Shown: piece after piece, positions 7,010-10,253 of the stretch
How positions within the stretch are numbered: the stretch's first letter is position 1
How the letters are laid out: each line of letters begins with the position of its first letter
NCBI GenBank assembly: GCA_900169235.1
Contig: FWCC01000451.1
Location: 1 to 10,253, forward strand
Length of the DNA stretch: 10,253 nucleotides
From: Zarea fungicola
Taxonomy: Eukaryota; Ascomycota; Sordariomycetes; Hypocreales; Cordycipitaceae
Direction: 5' to 3'
Program-made: the position numbers and the translations under genes
The notes under the pieces: model-generated
Seen by the model: the letters and a program-made list of their open reading frames with translations, nothing else
Told to the model about the DNA's origin: nothing
Database searches by the model: none

Positions 7010-7710
7010 TGCTTTGCCAAATTCTGAGGCGCTAGCTTGTGAAGTCTTGAACAAACTCAAAACAGTAGACACCACTCTCTAAGTCTCTCAGGCTTGCAAT
7101 GCGCTGCAAATTGTGGTCATACAACTCATGTCTTTCCATGCTAACGAGAGTAGAGTCGTACGTATGAGTAGCAACGCCTTCATAATCAGAGTTTTCTAAT
7201 AAAACAAGTCATTTACGCCGGCGCAGCGTACAAATGCATTTACCATCAGATTAATTCTAGAAGGAAGCGCAGTAGCTACTCGCCACTGGAACAGTCGGAC
7301 AAACAGATAATATGACCGTGAAAACTGCGTCCTGATGGGTAAGATTGCTTTGTTTCATCAACTCAACGACAACACGTCGTCAGGGTTCAATGAACTACAT
7401 TTTTCATACGTACTTGGTAAATACTCTCTACAAGATGTTATGTACATATATGTACTTCACATGTATTACACTGGGTGATTAAAGCGATAGACAGCCTTCC
7501 GACCGACTCATCCAACCCGACACTTAGATTGAATTGATGGTCATTCAGGAGCAGCATTTCTTGGATCCAACCAACTGGAACACATGATCGGTTGCAGTTG
7601 GAATGGTCGACATTCATTGTGGCTCAGCCAGGTGACCTTCGCTATTCTGAATGTCCTAATTGTGAGATATCGAACTATACTCCTTTTCCGTACTAGCGCA
7701 AGGACTAGGG

Positions 7711-7743
7711 GGTTAGATAACCACTAACTAGGCCACAGTGGCC
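7711..7743. repeat. Pair of small hairpins
   Basis: ggttagataacc (7711-7722, 5-bp arms) is followed by ggccacagtggcc (7731-7743, 6-bp arms around one base). Both are perfect. They may be a coincidence or part of a decayed inverted-repeat element; no function is assigned. Confidence 0.45.
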
Positions 7744-8175
7744 CAAAAAGCCGAAGCAATGGTCAGCCGTGGCTGGACACTACTCCGTAGCTTAGGTGCT
7801 AGATGATGGGCTCTAAATTCTAGAAGGTCGACAGGTGGGATAACCGTTCATGTTGTTGAACTTGAGGCAACTAGACAGAACCCACTGGTAAGTATTCTAG
7901 CTACCTAATTCATGGCTCGAAGTTACCGCCCTCATAAACGTCATGCCGAATAAATTCCCGTAACCAGAATGCGGGGCAAATACCTTCATATAGTGCCTGC
8001 TTATCTCGTAGATCCCAGTAAGTGCCCGTAAGGCAAGTTCCTATCCGAACAACACACTCGCGGAAGTATCCTTACTGGGTACGAGTGAAATTCCCAATAG
8101 AGAAGCTATTGTTTAGATTGATCTATCAAGGTCTAGACTGTCTAACTAAGCTATCACGATGCCTCTACGTTGAGT

Positions 8176-8211
8176 GCCCTCCCATGCGCCCTCCCATACG
8201 CCCTCCCATGT
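8176..8211 (+). repeat. 12-bp direct repeat, three units
   Basis: gccctcccat plus two variable bases (gc, ac, gt) repeats three times, starting at 8176, 8188 and 8200. A pyrimidine-rich tract continues downstream to about 8320. Simple tandem growth is the likely origin. Confidence 0.75.
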
Positions 8212-8720
8212 CCCTACTGTATCCCCTAGGAGCGCGGCTGATTCACAGGTTCACATCCCAACCAACTCAGCTCAAGATGCGATACATTTCTTCCTTTTTC
8301 ATACTTCTACTCTTACTATGATCGCTTCAATAGCTCCCATCCCTTGCTCCGCTGCCTGATGGCATAGGCATTCGTCACAAGCGTTCTACTTCCTCCTTCT
8401 CGATTGCCAGAGAGGAAGACCCGAATCTGCTATAAGCGCCCAGTCAATTCGAACAGTGCATATGATAAAAAGCTGTGACTTGGTCTATTCCTACTCTCGA
8501 CTAGATTAATACCTCGTAAGGTCTAGAATCGAGGCTTTCCAGGATGACGCATTACGCCTGGCGGGTATAATTATTGCACTAGAGGTATGGCAGGGCCAGT
8601 AAGCTACAGTCAGACTCGTTCCCTTTCCCTTCCTTAGAGTAATAATATTCTACGTACCCTTGCTGCCTGACCTCGTGCTATCATGTAACAAGATGTGCTG
8701 AACAATTTGGCTTGGTACTT

Positions 8721-9341
8721 TCACTTTTTCAATAAGCCTAGACAAAAAGTCATAGTATTCAACTTAAAAATAAAAAAAAAGTTTCCAAGAGTCACGACAG
8801 TTACTCATGTTAATAAGGAAGCATCAAAGCTATACAAATTACATGATTTATCCTTACCATGAGAGAGAAGTAGAACGAGGGAGAGAAGTCCGCTACTCTT
8901 AGTGTAAACCGTTTCCCGATTATCCCTGGGACGGCAGGTGAGGTTGTGAGCAGACAAATTGTAGAAGCCGCAATTAACGCAACAACTGAAGAACTCAAAG
9001 ATAAAATTTAAAACTAGTCACACATGTAGAGTCACTAGAGGCGTTTCTGTGCTAGTCTCAGCATCACTGTTGTCAGGGGCATTAAAGCAGGCTGTCCTGC
9101 TGTTTCATGGACCGCCATCGCCGAAAAAAAAAAACGAATATCGGCGTATTCATGGCCGCGCTAGTATGCCTAGATGCAAAGGGGAATGAGAAGATTAGCA
9201 ATTAGCTTACATGTGCAAGCCCCCAGCACTTTGTACTGGCTCTTTCTAGCCTTTGAAGGCATACTTCGGACAATTCCTTTTACGGCAACTAGTTCAGATG
9301 TCCCGTCGTTGTCAGCCGCGATGCAGCTGAGGAGGGGCTCA
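8721..9341 (-). CDS. Tentative three-exon frame, 5' end missing (hypothetical)
   Basis: Three minus-strand open segments can be joined in phase: exon A 9341-9211 (acceptor TTCAG just before, donor GTAAGC at 9210), exon B 8985-8858 (acceptor GAGTTCTTCAG, donor GTAAGG at 8857), exon C 8762-8721 ending in TGA. The second intron ends with a long pyrimidine tract (complement of the A-rich run 8766-8780) and AAG. The product would be about 100 residues, with a hydrophobic run (VALIAASTICLLTT) after a basic, hydrophilic part. No start codon and no family are recognised. Phase agreement at two junctions is suggestive but could arise by chance. Confidence 0.17.
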
Positions 9342-9741
9342 CTGAATGCGTAAAATTTTAGGAAGCCATAAGGCAATTAAAAGACACGAGTTGATTAGAT
9401 TGAAGTTAAGCATTAGACAGTAACTACAGTTCTGCTCAAGTTAGTGGGGGCGTGCGAAGAGTTGTCCTGGCAGGCAACTCGGAGAAGTGGCTAACAGGAA
9501 TGGTTTCTAGAATCCAATCCAACGCGGTAGACTCACGTTGACTCACATTCAGCATCGACATAGCTTATTTTAGGTTGAATTAACGCCACAAACATGCTTT
9601 GACCAATGCTGTCTGACAATTAGCAGGTACCAGTAATCTTGTACAATGTTCTGGAATCCACTTCGACACGACTACTGACTAGTTACTACAAAAGCAGCTT
9701 TAGTAATAGATAGGAGCAAGGACGGGAGCCCATAGAGCCAC
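9342..9741. other. Spacer left of the MULE element, no gene supported
   Basis: No open frame of interest and no repeat. It serves as the insertion context of the element that begins at 9751. Confidence 0.5.
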
Positions 9742-9750
9742 GGGTCCGTA
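9742..9750. repeat. Left flanking 9-mer, probable degenerate target-site duplication
   Basis: gggtccgta directly abuts the left terminal repeat. It matches gggtcagca at 10232-10240 at 7 of 9 positions. MULE insertions typically duplicate 8-10 bp, usually 9, so size and position fit; the two mismatches imply later mutation or coincidence. Confidence 0.5.
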
Positions 9751-9801
9751 CAAGCACACGGGTACCTTAGGTAATCAGCTTCTGGCAACAGGATGTATCT
9801 T
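9751..9801 (+). repeat. Left terminal inverted repeat, 51 bp
   Basis: Begins caagcacacgggtacc and ends aggatgtatctt. It is the exact reverse complement of 10181-10231; identity ends abruptly on both sides, defining the element's ends. A nested palindrome, taccttaggta, lies at 9763-9773, a possible contact site for the transposase. Confidence 0.95.
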
Positions 9802-9806
9802 TTCTA

Positions 9807-10112
9807 CTAGCTATTCTCACTTCCCTCTACATCCCTCGCCGTTTCCATAATAATAACATGATTATGTTGATGAAATGTAATATTTTCCCGAAGTTTTATA
9901 TGCCATAGGTCGTATTTATCTTCTTTTATCAAGAACGAGTATTGACAGCCTTGCCGAAATTGGTTGCAAGCGATTGTAAGAGTGCAGCGCTGTAGGTAGT
10001 TTTTTGAAGAACGGCGGACTATCAACCTAAACCCTCTTTCCTTTCCCCAATGGAAAATAGAGGCATAAGCCTCCTCTTGAGAGTTATATATTTTAAGAGG
10101 AGGCATTGCCAT
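9807..10112 (-). CDS. FAR1/WRKY-GCM1-type zinc finger protein of a MULE (transposase N-terminal domain only)
   Basis: 101 residues from ATG at 10112 to TAG at 9807, on the minus strand inside the element. Residues 8-34 (IYNSQEEAYASIFHWGKERG, then FRLIVRRS) match the opening of FAR1/MULE DNA-binding domains: a helix with a conserved aromatic-plus-glycine end and a basic strand. The zinc ligands are C49, C56 (in GCQYSF), H83 and H85 (HNH), with W70 between, the C-x6-C...H-x-H order of the WRKY-GCM1 zinc-finger fold. After the HNH there are only 16 residues before the stop, where full transposases continue for several hundred residues into the DDE catalytic domain. The ATG has good context (A at -3, G at +4), and a CT-rich leader follows the right repeat. 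It would be expected to bind the terminal repeats in the nucleus but cannot catalyse transposition. Either a truncation or a selected domain-only protein. Confidence 0.8.
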   Translation of the reverse strand: MAMPPLKIYNSQEEAYASIFHWGKERGFRLIVRRSSKNYLQRCTLTIACNQFRQGCQYSFLIKEDKYDLWHIKLRENITFHQHNHVIIMETARDVEGSENS

Positions 10113-10180
10113 TTTTTTTTGACTGTAAAGTTATGTACTGGTAGAAGGGTAGAAGAAATTTAAGAAAAGAAGAAGCGGTC
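10113..10180 (-). promoter_or_regulatory. Pyrimidine-rich leader of the zinc-finger ORF
   Basis: On the minus strand the 68 bp between the right terminal repeat and the ATG are rich in C and T (runs such as cttcttcttttctt), as in promoter and leader regions of many fungal genes, and end in an A-run just before the ATG. No clear TATA box is present, so transcription may start within the terminal repeat, as in Mutator elements. Confidence 0.35.
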
Positions 10181-10231
10181 AAGATACATCCTGTTGCCAG
10201 AAGCTGATTACCTAAGGTACCCGTGTGCTTG
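10181..10231 (-). repeat. Right terminal inverted repeat, 51 bp
   Basis: Exact reverse complement of 9751-9801. The ORF is read away from this end, so this repeat would carry the promoter. Identity stops at 10181 on the inner side and 10231 on the outer side. Confidence 0.95.
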
Positions 10232-10240
10232 GGGTCAGCA
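10232..10240. repeat. Right flanking 9-mer, probable degenerate target-site duplication
   Basis: gggtcagca abuts the right repeat and matches the left flank gggtccgta at 7 of 9 positions. The window ends 13 bp later, in gggcgacgccc, a small palindrome. Confidence 0.5.
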
Positions 10241-10253
10241 TCGGGCGACGCCC

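Larger units (their letters stand above)
7010..8720. other. Unassigned region with small palindromes, no gene supported
   Basis: No frame exceeds chance expectation. Noted structures: the palindrome gtacatatatgtac at 7442-7455; paired small hairpins at 7711-7743; 9-bp inverted repeats cccagtaag (8014-8022) and cttactggg (8071-8079); and a 12-bp triplet repeat at 8176-8211. Overlapping frames at 7538-7696 include a YSECPNCE zinc-ribbon-like scrap of unknown origin. The 99-codon frame at 8022-8321 starts at GTG and is not supported. Confidence 0.4.
9751..10231. mobile_element. 481-bp Mutator-like element with zinc-finger-only ORF
   Basis: Bounded by perfect 51-bp terminal inverted repeats (9751-9801 and 10181-10231) and flanked by 9-mers matching at 7 of 9 positions. 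Long terminal repeats, a 9-bp target duplication and an internal ORF with the FAR1-type zinc finger of MULE transposases together place it in the Mutator superfamily. The interior is 379 bp and nearly all is one minus-strand ORF (9807-10112) plus a pyrimidine-rich leader next to the right repeat. It lacks the MULE transposase DDE core and SWIM finger, so it is non-autonomous. The identical repeats suggest recent activity or homogenisation. Confidence 0.9.

Noticed and set aside
6781..7020. 79-codon minus-strand ORF with repeated KLFGKP
   Set aside because: Translation of the minisatellite; first codon is TTG and the repeat phase is broken by a 17-bp unit.
8022..8321. 99-codon plus-strand ORF
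   Set aside because: GTG start, contains the 12-bp triplet repeat, ends in a run of leucines from simple sequence; no domain.
8766..9134. A-rich runs at 8766-8780 and 9124-9134 as retroposon poly-A tails
   Set aside because: No target duplication, no tRNA-like or LINE-like body upstream; the first run is explained as well by a minus-strand polypyrimidine tract.
9119..9146. Hairpin cgccga...tcggcg around an A-run, resembling a bacterial terminator
   Set aside because: Arms of only 6 bp with a 16-base loop, and no bacterial gene context.

Overview
The window looks like non-coding-rich nuclear DNA of a eukaryote, most likely a filamentous fungus. The evidence is indirect: one intronless gene for a secreted protein with a fungal-type dibasic (Kex2-like) site and a TATA box, several open frames joined by short GT-AG introns (48 and 68 nt) with fungal consensus, CCAAT boxes, and a small Mutator-like (MULE) element. 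There are no bacterial operons or ribosome-binding sites, and I found no rRNA or tRNA gene. Gene density is low. I cannot name the species; a plant-associated fungus is a guess from the secreted protein.

Layout. 1-413: possible 3' end of a split, cysteine-containing gene on +. 414-2000: mostly empty, AT-rich towards the end, with a perfect hairpin at 725-749 and a possible LINE zinc-knuckle scrap at 1337-1477. 2005-2791: TATA box and the best cellular gene, a 225-residue secreted protein with no recognised family. 2792-6120: no convincing gene; degenerate cttga-rich DNA at 3290-4270 with a strong palindrome at 3413-3440, and short G+C-richer patches. 6121-6312 (+) and 6340-6573 (-): two small convergent candidate genes, the second with two CCAAT boxes upstream. 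6903-7009: an 18-bp minisatellite. 7010-9740: mostly unassigned, with small palindromes, a 12-bp triplet repeat and a tentative three-exon minus-strand frame at 8721-9341. 9751-10231: a complete 481-bp transposable element.

The strongest and most interesting object is the element at the right end. It has perfect 51-bp terminal inverted repeats, flanking 9-mers that match at 7 of 9 positions, and an interior almost filled by one minus-strand ORF of 101 residues. That ORF encodes only the FAR1/WRKY-GCM1-type zinc finger normally found at the N-terminus of MULE transposases. It is therefore either an internally deleted MULE or a domain-only element that may express a competitor of the transposase. 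No transposase catalytic domain is present in the window, so mobility would depend on a copy elsewhere.

Small open frames of 60-80 codons are expected by chance in 10 kb, so most were left out. Those retained below have extra support (splice sites, motif or promoter elements) and carry low confidence where that support is thin.
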